A DNA stretch of 64,000 bases from Atrichornis clamosus (lineage: Eukaryota > Chordata > Aves > Passeriformes > Menuridae): NCBI GenBank assembly GCA_013400975.1, contig WBMZ01010262.1, forward strand, positions 62,001 through 126,000. The letters run 5' to 3'. The notes under the pieces were generated by a model. It worked only from the letters and a program-made list of their open reading frames with translations, did not search any database and was not told where the DNA came from. Numbering within the stretch: the stretch's first letter is position 1; each line of letters begins with the position of its first letter. Shown piece after piece: positions 24,865 through 37,700 of the stretch. The translations under genes were made by a program, and so were the position numbers.

Positions 24865-25003
24865 AGAGAGTTATTTACTCGAATAGAGTCTCAGGTTGCA
24901 TGCAAATTGTCACTTTTGTCCCCCCACCCCATGCCAGACGCACACAAGTCGGCAGGTATGCATACAAAAAGAATATAAAACCCTCCTGGTAAAGCTCAGT
25001 GGT

Positions 25004-25291
25004 TTAGAATGAATCCATAGCTTTAAATTCACTTAAGGCCTGTACAGGGGAAATATGTTTCTTCTGGGACCCTCTCCTCACTCTTGTCTGATATTCTTCT
25101 GGTTTTTCTCTCTTTACGAGAGGTTTCTTCTCGGGGGCCTTCATCTTCCAAGACACAACTGGAGAGTTCACGGCAGCAGTACCATAGACCTTCTGATACT
25201 TGGTAGAAGCCACATATGATGCTTTCACTGTAAGGACCACAGCGTTCATCAGGTTTTTAGCTGCCTGGATGAGAGAGGTGGCACTGTCCAG
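25004..25291 (-). CDS. CTNNA2: CTNNA2 last coding exon with stop codon
   Basis: This contains 95 codons plus TAA, after an acceptor TTTGTAG. It begins LDSATSLIQAAKNLMNAVV, the last long helix of the actin-binding domain, known in alpha-catenins to contribute to F-actin binding. The basic C-terminal extension follows (KMKAPEKKPLVKRE, then RVRRGSQKKH) and ends EFKAMDSF. An EEYQTR segment reads EEFQTR in human as I recall it, a conservative change. The end is intact. Because the exon starts in phase 0, skipping or including the 144-nt cassette leaves this C-terminus unchanged. Confidence 0.97.
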   Translation of the reverse strand: MDSATSLIQAAKNLMNAVVLTVKASYVASTKYQKVYGTAAVNSPVVSWKMKAPEKKPLVKREKPEEYQTRVRRGSQKKHISPVQALSEFKAMDSF

Positions 25292-28200
25292 CTACAAACA
25301 GAAAACAGAATGAAATATAGCAGGGTTACTCCAAAACAAAATATGGCAAGGTCATTCCATCACTGGGTCACGGGACCATTTCCTGACTGAAGTCTGGATC
25401 CTCCCACATCTCACTGAAGATGGAACAAATCCTCCTCCTCGTGGTACCTTGAGCTACTCAGCACTGGCTGAGTATCATGCACCAAACAGTAAAGGCTGTG
25501 GTACCTCACATTACATCTTTCAATAACTCAAAGGAAAAACTTGTGTTGTCTGGTTGTTTTGCTTTGTTTTGTTATTATTTTTCTCAAGTTTAAGAAGTTG
25601 TCTCTTTTTTCACAAAAAAAACCCCTTACTTCTCACTTAAACCTTTAAAAATTTACTGTTCCATGTCAGAAACTGCAGAACAGGTCAACAGGGATTTTCC
25701 CCAAGCGTTCCTGTTTGTCCTAATTATTCCTGTTAAGCCCAGGATAATGCCCCCCAATGATGTCTGTGGGAACAGTGTGAGGCCAGCAGCGCTGAGCTTG
25801 TTAGAGACTCCCATCTGAAAAGATAAAAGGAGATTCTGAAACCCCTACAGAAATAAAAAGATGAGAGAGTTAACCGCAGGTTTTGGCAGCTCCTGTAATG
25901 TGTGAGTTACTGGTGGTCTCCAGGAATGTTGCTCTGTGGTTACCAGGCATTTTGTACAGGTACCTTTGTGCTTCTCCCACTCACGAGTCTGCCTGAGGTT
26001 CCCAGGTCCTCGGGATGTAAGAGCCCTTCAGGACTTGCTGAACTTCAAAACACTGGGACTTGCAGTCAGCAAGCTTCCATCACACACTGAAATAAAGTAC
26101 ATACCCCCGGCCAAAATTTTCAAAAGGATTTTAAGCTTATAATGGGACTTCCAGGGCAATGTCGCAATGTTCCTCGATGTGAACTGGGTACTTGCCAAGT
26201 CCAAGTGGATATTCTCAAAGCAGTAGGTCCTAAAAATATGGTCCTAAGTACTGTAGCAACACAGGTTACTACTTATGTTGTACAATTATCCCTTTCCTAA
26301 AATAGTGAAAGACTGAGATACACTTTTGTGTGATAAAGACTTTCAGATATACCACGGAAGCTGCTTCAATTATTTCTGTCTTTACCCAGATGTAGGAATG
26401 ATTTGGGATGTAATATTATTTTAACTCTTTTATTTCACCTCAAATGTTCAGTGTTTTTAGCTATTTTTAATTAGTATAAATGGTCTGTGTCACTCCAAAC
26501 CTTTTCTGCTCCCTATTTTGGGAGCATATGATTCTGTAATATAAATGTTAAGCAAACTCAGCAGGATAAAGAGTCATAAGGCAATAACAAAAGTCATACC
26601 ATACTTCACCCCTAGCATTTTGAACCATTAACAGAAGAATTCAGGAGAAATTTCCTTCTGAAGTGCCAGTGACTGATGTGAATAAAAATAGGCATTACAG
26701 AAAGCCTGTATCTGGAATCACATTAATCTATACTTACCTGTTTTTTTTTTAATTTCCCCTCTCTGGCCTTAAACTCATTATGATTCATTAAACACATAAA
26801 CAGCTACATATAGTGAGGTGAAAAACAAAAAAAAAAGCACTTTCATGATATTCACGTACTTGGTGCCATTCCCTGAAATGCACAGTTAATTGCCTGCCCC
26901 CAGTAAATATTTTTCCTTGGGACTAATTCGTATTTCTGTTAGTAAAAGAAACGAAGTTAAAAGATGGAAAATTACATTACATGGCAGAAACATGACTGTT
27001 CAATAGGGAGTAATGAAATATAATCCAGTGCAGTGTTATTCTATAACCACACTGCTGCATGATTTATAAGGCAATCTGTATGTTTGTTGGCAAATAACAG
27101 ATCATACTCTATTAAATTAGGATATTCTAATTTACTACAGAGATCTACAATCAAGCATTATTCATTGTTAAATGATTCTTTTTGAAACACTGGTGGATTG
27201 ATATTGAATATAAAGTGATACCGTCAAATAGCATTTACTGCATAATCAGTGTGGATAAACTGACTGGATTGAGCCTCTATTGCACATTCCTGAATGGATT
27301 CTGGCTGTTGAAGGTTTCCAATAGCTTCACATTTTCCATCATGAAAAGCATTCTGGTAGCTGTTTCACATGTAGCAAGGCACAGAATGATTAAAGGAAGC
27401 ATTTTAAAATGAGGGGGCACCTACATTAGATGCTTTGACTCATACACAGAGTTCAAACCACACCTCTGAACACAGTAATTAGCAATTTTATGGACTATAT
27501 TGACAGGAGCAGAATCTTGCACATCTTCCAAGACCAGATGCAGACTGCAATTACACCTCTTAGGAAATTACATTACGTATTTTGATACCATTTTAATTCT
27601 CTGCAGTTTCAATATGCTGTTAGAGTAGATAAGAGCTCCCTGTTTTCAGCATTATTAATCACATTTTAAGATGTGGATACGTAGTCTTTGACCTTAATAT
27701 CCATTTATCTCGCAAAACATTTCTTGGAATCAGAAAAGAGACATAAAACCCCATCACAGGCTATGAGTGTTCTCCAAAATCTGCTGGTAGCCATTCCATG
27801 CATCCAATTTGGCCACCTAAGTACTTCCAGTGACTTTCTCACGGCCTCCAGCTCCTTGCTTGTGTTATGGCTCCGTACAGAAGAATTAAACTGAATGAAC
27901 ATCATTCCAATTAACATTTAGATCTTCCTACACCACCGTGTTGCTCCAGTTTTAAGCTGTGCTTTGCTACACTGGCACAAAGCTGGAATGAGGCAGCAGT
28001 GAATCAAGCCCTGAGCGTGATAATTCCTTACAAAATCTGGGCACAGAAACATACGCACTTTTCCAAACGTTATGTTAATTATAAAAAACATAAGAAGGAA
28101 AATTAACATTTCAAATAAAAGTACCAATAGGAAAATCACTGCACAGTACAGAAGGCAACCTTTACTCCCCAGCAATGCCCACAGAATTATAGAATAACGA

Positions 28201-28433
28201 TGGATTTTGGCCCTAACAGCTCACAGAGCCTTTGAATTGCTACACAAAGGAGTAGTGTGCTGCTACTTACATCTCTTTACAAATATGTTTGCCCCCTTTT
28301 AGGAAAAAAAAGCCCTCAAACATAAAAGGTAAGTTTAGGCTATTGGCCCACAAAACCTTAAAAACAGTGAATGCTGAGGAAAATTCAGAATTCATAAAGA
28401 ACCTAAGAATAACTGCACTGGAGCTGGTCCCTT

Positions 28434-28475
28434 AGAATCATTAAGGCTGGCGAAGATCTGCCAAGAACATAATTC
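28434..28475 (-). mobile_element. Possible CR1 3' tail remnant
   Basis: TTAGAATCATTAAGGCTGGC followed by GAAGATCT resembles a reversed CR1 tail (AGAATCATTAAGGTTGG type). The match is short and could be chance. Confidence 0.4.
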
Positions 28476-31400
28476 CAGGGTTTTCTTCCCCCTACAGAAA
28501 ATCCATCAGGTTTTGAGGAGTTTTTGAACCGCTTATAAGCTGTCCTGCAATTTTCCTGCACTATTTGCAGAATTTTGCAGAATCTTATGAAAATCAGGAT
28601 TTTTTTGCTTCTTTTACATATACACATAATCTTAGTAAAATAACCAGCAACTGCAATAGCAAAATAGTTGAAAAAAATGGGAGAGAATAAAGATGGCAAT
28701 TTTTGTTCTTAACAGTAAAGCAATGAAAATAGATGTTCTCCCTGCATTGTCACACTGCTGCAAATGAGGAAGAAGTATACTTTGTGTTTTAGAAAGAAGA
28801 AAATCTAACTTCTGGAGGTATCTTCATATTTATAATCATAAATATCCAGAAAAAGGGGAAAAAAAAAATCTGTATTACCAGTGAGCATGGATAGAGTATG
28901 TGTAGTTTAAAAAGAGCTGGTTGTTTAAGTATGTTCTGTTGATTTTAATAAACCTTGAAAAGTGGGCGAAGACATCAAAAGAATTGTAGATAGTTCCTAG
29001 TCTCAAAATATTTGAGCAATGCAATTAAAATGACCTGTGAAATTACAGGCCAGTTCAGCTGACAGCACTCTCAAATTAAGTAATGCAATGTCTGTGACAG
29101 AACCCAGAAATTGAGGAAAGAAATGCAGTTAATGGTAACCAAAGGGTTGTGTGGGTTAAAGTATTTTCAAAGTAACCTACATCATATTTTGGTATGATTA
29201 AACTTTCAATTGCTTAAAATAATGCTGTGGGTATAACTGGATCTTTGAAAGGTCTTTTGCTTAGTAATACATGACAGTTTGATTAAAAACTCAGTTGATA
29301 CGAAACTAACAAGGCGCATACACAGAATGATTCCAAATTCTCTAGCAGCTGTTTCCAAAGGTACATACACACACAAAAAATCAGTGCTCAACTGTGAATT
29401 TCGCAGTGGGGTCCTGGAGAAACCGTTTGGCAGCTTCACAATATCAATATTTCTATTAAAAACTCAGAAAAAAGTTACTTATTTGATTAAATTTGCAGAT
29501 AAAATTGGGAAAGTGGCAAGTCATACAGAGGGCAAGTGATTGATATTTAATTACCTGCTAAAAGTCACAAATGTAGATTTTATTTTGGCCAACTTTATAG
29601 CAGATTATACCTAATTATACAATAAGGAAATTTGTTCTTCACGGGATCCCAGACAATCACTCCTTGAGTATACAAAAAGGTGGAGACTGATGAAGTAGGC
29701 TCGATTGTTATGTTCAGTTTATCATCTATCCACAGTTATGGAATACTGAGTCCTCTTCTCACTGCAACAACAATGCTGAGGAACTGAGAAAGAATTTAAA
29801 GAAACTCAAGAACAAAAACCATCTTTTAAGGGAAAAACTCGGTCAGCTCTGTTTTTTCCATTCATAAAATGAATGACTAAAAAATGAGTTGATTGAAATC
29901 AGCAAGTACATGGTAACAAAGCTGATTATACTTCAAATTCCACAGATTAGACAAAGATAAAACAAAACTTAATGGCTGAAAGGTGAAGCAGGTCATTTTA
30001 GTTATTAATTACCTGAAATTATTTATTTAGCAGTTATATTAATTAATCACAAGAACTCATGAAAGATTGATTTTATTTCTTGAAATTGTGAAATCAATAT
30101 TGGATGGTTTTGCTTAATATGTATTAACTATTGGACATTTTTAGTGCACATCAATTCAGGGAGCCTGTGCATCAATTATGCAGGAAGACAGTTTAGATGA
30201 TAACAACAGCCCATACTGACCTTGAGATGTATGAATACAAAAAATTAGTATTAGGAGTTACTGATAAATAGAGTTTAGTCTGGTTCCCTCTGTACAGATG
30301 GGGGTGGGGGGCAATTGTCATTTATTTTAAATGTTGAAAAGGAACCTGTAACCCCTCAAACACTCTTGGCTAAGCCTTGATTTGTACACCTTTAGCAGGT
30401 GACTTAAGCATGGCCAAGCCCTCAAGGGTTTCTGTGATTTTTGGGTGCATTCCTTGCTTCCCCTCTTTTCCAAAGGACATTCATACTTCCATGGACAGGT
30501 TCAGTTGCTGTCATCACAACCCAAAAGTCAATCAACAGTCTCCAGAGCAATCAAGGCTACATGAAGCAATTACCGATCAGGAATATAATCTTCTCAGATT
30601 GTATTCTTATGCAACAGAACGTTTTCCTCTCAGCTGTGGTCAACAGTAAATCCATCCCTACGTACACAAGATCTATGCAAGAAAAAGATCTTATTCATAA
30701 TATTATGTCTTGCATTTCTGTGACACATTTCATGCATAAAACATGGCACTATTAGTGACAGCCAATGCAAGAATGGCCTCTTGCTATTCACATGCACTCA
30801 TCCCTGTGGAAGGAGACATCTGCTATTTATCAGCACCACTGTGCAGTGGCTGAGGGTCTGTTTTAGTCAGTCACTTCAAAATATACCCAGGGTTTTTTCT
30901 AGGTACAGTCCATTGTGAGAAAAGTATCCTACATATTTGAAAATCTCTGTGGAAAAAAAAAAAAAGTCTTTAATTGGAATGCACTGTGGCCACAATGATG
31001 TTAAAAATGGATCTGTAGCTACACAGAGAAAATTGTATTATAGTTGTCCTTTCCTAGCTATTTGTTTCCACATTTGACTGCAATTAACTTACTCCTTTAT
31101 ACATGATGAATATTTAATTCATTCTGGGGGTGGTTGTGTTTCATAGGTGCGCAATCCACTGAATAACCACCCTCATCTGCATTTTTTCAATTACAGGTAG
31201 GAAACCCAAGGGATTCCCAAGCCCATTTGGTTGCACTTAACAGAGGCTGCCATGTCCAAGGACAACAGAAAGCACAGAATTATAGCAACAACTATGGGTA
31301 TCTTCAGTCTTCTATGGACTATTGTCATTTTATAGCACACCACCAATTGCTTTGTGCTAATTTGCAAAAGCAGAAGCAAATAAAAATATTCCCAGTACTG

Positions 31401-34400
31401 ACATTCCCAATAAAAGATAAACAGACATAATAGAGATGCATTTCTGCATTTGCTTTACCGATTCCAGGTTATTTTAGAAGCAAAAAGGACAAAAGACAAA
31501 ATAATATCCTAATTAATTTGCTTTGAGAAGAACACTTAATGTGGAAGCTCATATTTTAACTGAAATGGTGAAATGACAAAAAAGACAATTGGAAACACCT
31601 GAAAATTAATGTTACCTAATTATTTTTCTGAAAAATAATTATTACTGGTGTCTCTCCAGCCTGCAGGTCCCAAAGGTGAAAAATTTATTTTTGAATTTTT
31701 GACAGATATTAAGTTTTTTTCTATTCAACAAATGTAAGTACACTCAATAAATTACTTCTCCAATCCTATTGCTATGCAACAAAATTTATAATCTTTCTTG
31801 GAGGTCTCAAATATAATGTAGGCTACTTCCTCACTATTTAAGATTTAATTAGTGTCTTGTTGCACTCCTTTCTGAATTTAATGGGGGAAATTATTTTGAC
31901 CCATAAAAAAAAACCTCTCAGAAACTTTTAATTTTATTTTTCTGCTCATTATCTGCCATTTCACAGAAGGAAAAAGATGCCAAACCAGTGCAATTCATAC
32001 CAAACACCATAAACACTGGATGGACAAGCAATCATATATAGCATTGAAATTTTAAAATTCAATTGCTTTAGCAGACTCTTTCATGCTACAGAACTGTCTC
32101 AGAACTTTCAGAGTCTGTTACTGAATTAAGGTATTTGACATCAATATGAATGCCAAAAAATCTGGAAAAATTCTACAGGACAAGGAAGAGATCCTCAGTG
32201 AATAAAGTTAAAGGAGTTTTGCAGATGGCAACAGGATTTCACTTTGCCAATTTGCCAGAATTACGGTTGTTTACGCTTTCTCTTTGCTAAGGTTGAATGT
32301 AGAGAAAGAAATACTTTCTACATCAACCTACAGCTGAGAAACACGGGAATGAGTCTGCTGCCAGGATGGCTCGAGGGTTTTTCCTTCCAAATCTTCCTCC
32401 TTCTGCACAGAACTCATGTCTGGAGGACGATGCCTACGGCGGGATGTCACAGACAAAAACCAGGATTGTCTAAAGGCCATCACAGTTCCAACACCAAGTG
32501 ATGCAAGCTTAGCACACCCACGTTGACAACTTCGAAACCGTTCTGTCCCACGGGAGGGTGTGATCTGAACCCTTGGGTGATTAACAGGGAAGAGAATTTT
32601 GTGTGACTGATTTAAAGAGAGGTTCCTACCTAACATTCCAGAACACACAACATCTGCAACAAAGTTGAAGTCCAAACTGTTTGACAGGAGAGGCGAACTT
32701 CAACTATAGCTAAAACTATTTTATATTGCCAGGAGGCTTACTGAAGAAAATTAGAGTAGGAAGTCTGTCAAACCTCAGTATCAAGCCCAATAAAAAAGCA
32801 ATTTACACTAATTTACACAGGGATTCACATGCCAGAAGTCTACACAAGACACACCATTGTCTGAACCTGAGGTCACAAACAGAAAAGCACAGACAGGCCT
32901 CTACCAAAAGCCTTAGGATGAAGTTCCATTATTATATCCAATTGCAGTTAAATCTGAAAAAAAAAGGAAATACAGGATATCTAACCAGTCTGTGCTACTT
33001 ATCTCCCTCCTCCTGATTTGAGTTCTGACTTGTTTGTAATTTGAAGATAGAAGTAAATTTTAAAAGCCCCAAATAATCTAGTTCTCTTTCAAATTGCATT
33101 TTAGAAGCAAATCTTTTGTTCTTTATCTAGAGAACAAATAATAACAAGAAAAAACCATGTCTTTCTTACATTCTTACCTGAAAGGAGTCCAAATCATGTC
33201 TGGTTGTTTGGAAATTGTACTTAGTGATAAAATGCAGGAGACTTTGGATCAGAAAAAATCAATAAAGCACAGAAATACTATATGCTTTACACAAGAATGT
33301 TTTATCTCCTATTTCTCCTGATTTTGTCACAAAGAAAACAAAAAGAAAAGCAGCATAAAGCAGAAATTAAGATTGCGATGCTGAGGAATGTGCTATTTTC
33401 ACAAATTCTTTTTTAATTTATACAAGTGTCAGAGTGGTATCTGTATGTGATTTATCTCCACATCTTCAGCTGTGAGGATCTGCCACATTTTCAGGCAAAT
33501 CTGCTCCTTCAGCTACTTTCCTGTCTCTCAAGTTGTGCTTCCCAGGTCAGCACAGGGACACTTTGAAGACAGGAGCTCCCCTGGCCCTTTTCTCAGGAAA
33601 GGGCTTGGAAACAATGCATCAAACAGATCAGAACAAATACAGTAAAATCCTGTTGTAGAATGGAAGATGGTACCAGGACACGATTCCTTGCTTCCTAACT
33701 TTTGCCTGCTGTTGTTCATGTATATTTTATGTCTTGTAGAAGCAGATAAAGGGTTCGATCATTCCAGATACAGATAATTTCTGAGGTGCTAAAAGGCTTT
33801 TACTTCCTTGAGTTGAGGGTCCTTCCAGTGTTGCTCAACTTAATCAGTGAAAACATTCTCTGTTTGATTCCCAAGTACTTCCCGGGACTTTAAAACAGTA
33901 TGCAATGAAATTAAAGAAAAAAAAAATAAAATCTCCACAAGAGTCTTCAAGGGAGAGCCCATTTCAGCTTTTCAGAAAAATGCAAGCACTGACAGAGATA
34001 GCTTAACCATATATAGCAAATAATTTGTAATGGAAATTCTATACTTTTATACCAAATAAGTTACTCACAATTAACAGTTCTGTTTGTTTGACCAACTCAA
34101 TCAATGGTTAAATAACATGGAGTAAGTAATGTGTTCCTTACTAGAAGGGATATTTTCCCATGTCAATTACTGAATATACAATTTGTAAATGCATCTGTTC
34201 ATTACATTTTTAACTTTAGCTAACACTAAATGTCATTAAAAAACAACAAAATGGGCAAAAATTACCTGTTCTTACTTACTGCAAGCAAATGAAACCAGAA
34301 CAAAACAGAAACATTTGTAAAGGCTCCTGCAGTTCACAAGGAAAGAACAAGCAAAGATGAGAGCAAATTGAGAATAAATTGGAATGAACAAAATCTTGCT

Positions 34401-34455
34401 CTGAATTCTAAAGGCTCATTTTTATTACTCATGTTTTATTATGCATATATTCTCT

Positions 34456-34780
34456 TAGGGTGAAAAGAACCTTTTGAGGTCATCTAGTTCAATGCCCTGT
34501 TGAAAATTTGAATTACATGAGGTTGTTCTGGATTTTGTTAAAATTTGGGTATGTCCAAGGATGGAGAGTCTCCCACATCTCTGGATTAGAGACCTTCACC
34601 CTGAACTTGAATTTCACTTCCCTTGAGTCAGAACATTTTCACCTCATGTTTAATTGGTATTTCCCACATTAAAACCTGTTTGTTGTCCCTTTTACTGTCC
34701 CTCTAAAAAGTCTGGTTCTTCTAGATCCTCCTTGCAGGTAGTTGTAGACAACAATATTTCCTCTCAGCCTTCTCTGTACA
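34456..34780 (-). mobile_element. Old, divergent CR1 LINE fragment
   Basis: Weak but ordered similarity to a reversed CR1 3' region is seen: GAGGTCATCTAGTTCAATGC, then GGATGGAGAGTCTCCCACATC, then ACCTGTTTGTTGTCCC and CTTCTAGATCCTCCTTGCAG. Divergence is much higher than in the copies at 46966 or 18941, implying an older insertion. Confidence 0.65.
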
Positions 34781-37700
34781 CATGCAAATGTATCTAAGAG
34801 AGCTGTGTAGATGATGTTGGCAATCTCATTTTCACTGCTACAAAAGCATGTGTTTTATTCAAAGGGAAAAAACTAGGTACCTAGAAAGGGAGGAAAAAAT
34901 ATCATCAATTTTTGACAAATTTAATAGCTAACTGAAATTGTTTAAGTCCTGTACTAGTCTTTTTAGAAAATAATTGTGTTAGGGATTTCTACTTTACTTG
35001 GAGTCTGTTTTCTTCTGCAATTCAGTACTTTAGGTAGCATTTTCTCTGAGCAGCAAATGCAGAAGTACTTGTAGCCTCAGTGATTCAAATAATCCAAATG
35101 GTTTCTGTGTTTTTTACCTCATGACAACCATCCCTACACAAAGCAAATTAACTCAACCACATCCCCAAATCTCCCCTCTAATCCAGAATTTATGTAAAGG
35201 AGATGAAGGTATAAATTTTAAAAGAATGGTGAAATGAAAAAGCATTTGAAGTTACTGTTTTCTTCTAAAGTTCTTGTTTAAATAGTGTACATTAGTCATG
35301 ATTATCTATTAGCTTGACTTGGCATCAGAACACTTGGTTGGCATCAGAAGAATTGAAACTGAATGTCTTTAAATATTAGTCATGATCTAAGAACTGCTCA
35401 TGGCTGGTGTCACTTGAACCCACAGAACTTTTTCGGATGGCTCAGAGGGAACATTTTCTCAAAGAATGAAGGTAGGAAAAACAGGGCTGTTCATAAAAAC
35501 CACTGAGTCAGTGTGTTTGGTGACCTAGTCAAAGTTTTCAGAGTTTTTTCTAAAAATGAAGTTTCCTCCCGCACTCAACCTACCCAATTCCAGGTGCTGG
35601 AGCAAAGGATTCCAGACTCCTTTTGTGCTTGGTGAAGACCAGGAACCATGGAGCACTTGAGATCTCTCTATGGTGATGGGCCAGAGTACCTCACCTTTTA
35701 AATATATTTAGAGATCCTAAATTGCATTAGAACCCTAAAGATAGTGCAGCAAATCTGGGCAGATGCTTGACGTCTGCAAAAAAATTTCACCCATTTGACA
35801 CTTCTGGGGACCAAAAGAGAAGACTAAGGAAAACAGTTTCAAAAACATTCATTAGGTTGTTTTGAATTCTTGGGCTATTAGGTCAAATCCAAGGACAAAC
35901 TCCAAATTACAAAACATATCCAACCTACAGAAATTAGTGAGATCAGAGCATCAAGACAGCAACTTTATACAGACAAATGCTCCTTAATAAGAATTTAAAT
36001 ATTTCTGCTCAGAAAAAATTAGGCAGCAGCTAAGTTCACAGAAAGTTGACATCACTTACATATCAATACAAATCCTCAAAAGAACCCAAGGCTAAACTCT
36101 CTGACTCTGCACACATGGTTTAATTCGCCTGCTCATGCCTCTGTAATTTTTTCAAGGTATTACTAATCTATTCAACTGTCAGTGTTTACCTGAAACAAGA
36201 ATATCTGCTCTCTAGAAATGACTCTTGAGTTCCACATAAAGGAAGCCTGGAGTGAACATCTCAGATGCAGATGTTTACACTTGGCTAGATGAGTCACTCG
36301 TCACACAGCAAAAGAGATGACAGCAAAAACCTCTTCATAATTAAATTAAAATCTTTCAGAATAATAAAATAATCAGTTTCCATTACACCAGAGACCTACT
36401 CTCATCTTTTGCACAGCTTGAGTGGGGTAGCCTCCCACTGTTACTGCAAGATTTCTAACTCCATCTTTTTCAAACCTTACTTAACTAGGGTGAAGTCTTT
36501 CTCCTGTTGTGTTGGGTTTTTTAAAATATTATTTGTTTAAATTTTTGGTATTTTTATTTGATCATCCAGAGTGGAAACTGGAATATAGAATGGAAGACAG
36601 AGAAATACCAGTCTTGAAAATTAGCTGAGTCTTGAAGGAGTATGTAGTGTTTGAAACTCATCATGACTCTATAGATCTTTTCTGCCTTGAGCGTGGCTCA
36701 GTATTATTTGTGGAAAGGAAATAATGACAATATTTGCCTCTGTTTTCAGTTTTACCAGAGCACACCATGTGTTTGCTTTGAGACACTCAGATGGGACTGA
36801 CAAAGATCCAAAGGATTATGATTGAACAGACTCCTGTTTAATGTCTTTGAGGTGCAACTGTCCCAGGATCAGAAAGCCCAGGGTGTTAAGGCCGTCCTGG
36901 TTTCCTCCATCCACTACACTCAGTTCAAGGGCTATTGAGCATTTTTGTTGACAATTCAAACGAGCTGAGGTCGAAATTTAAAAGGATTGCAATTTAAATC
37001 AACATGAAGAGTCCTCTAGAATGCTGTGCACCATCATTGTGACTTCTTCTGCTCAAACAAGACTAAATGCACAGTAATTCGTTTTGAGGCAAGGGTGTTA
37101 AACCAGCCCAAAACTGCAGTAGGAGAGGGCAGGGGGAGAAGAAGCATCTCTTTGCCAGCTGACACGGTTTGGGAACAGATGGTGCATTTCACAGCTCTCC
37201 CTCACTTCTCATATAGAAAAAAGAAGGTAAGAACCAACCCACAAAGTTTTAATTCAACTTGTAAGAGAAATCGGCCTGGCAAATAGAGAAAATTTGGGAA
37301 TTTCACATAGCTGCCTTAATCATACTGAAAAAATGTTTGATCCCTGTGGATGATCTTACAGCATTAAGCTATTGCTCACCCTTTGCCATTATGACTGAGG
37401 AACAAATCTGCCATTTTAACCCTGACCTCCTTAAATACATAGGTGTAAACATGCTATTTACTGGTTTGGAGACAGTTATACACAAAGTGCTTGCAAACAT
37501 AAACCAATAAATTTTTAAAGAATCCCATATCATAAATTAACTTTCAGTTTGCTAATAATTTATGAAGATTTAACTCATTTAAATTAGCATGTATTGGAAG
37601 AAGCTGCTCAGATATTTGCTTTAAAAGTTTTCATATTAAACACTAAATAAAATCAGCTGAAATCTAGGCCTTATAATATTTTAATTTAATTTATGTACAT

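Larger units (their letters stand above)
24147..25003 (-). other. CTNNA2: Probable CTNNA2 3' UTR
   Basis: This is sequence following the TAA on the minus strand, taken to the more distal AATAAA at 24147-24152. It holds a 26-nt near-perfect palindrome (24839-24864), a 10-nt palindrome (24896-24905), a T-run on the plus strand at about 24649-24664, and AT-rich ATT repeats (24278-24320). No open frame here looks coding. The boundary is inferred from the polyadenylation signals only; usage of either end needs transcript data. Confidence 0.6.

Noticed and set aside
24985..25015. AAGCTCAGTGGTTTAGAAT resembling a tRNA internal promoter (A box)
   Set aside because: It overlaps the CTNNA2 stop codon and 3' UTR start, and no B box or cloverleaf can be formed around it.
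28177..28230. CACAGAATTATAGAATAACG as a CR1 tail
   Set aside because: The following bases do not continue into the CR1 consensus, so the match is too short.
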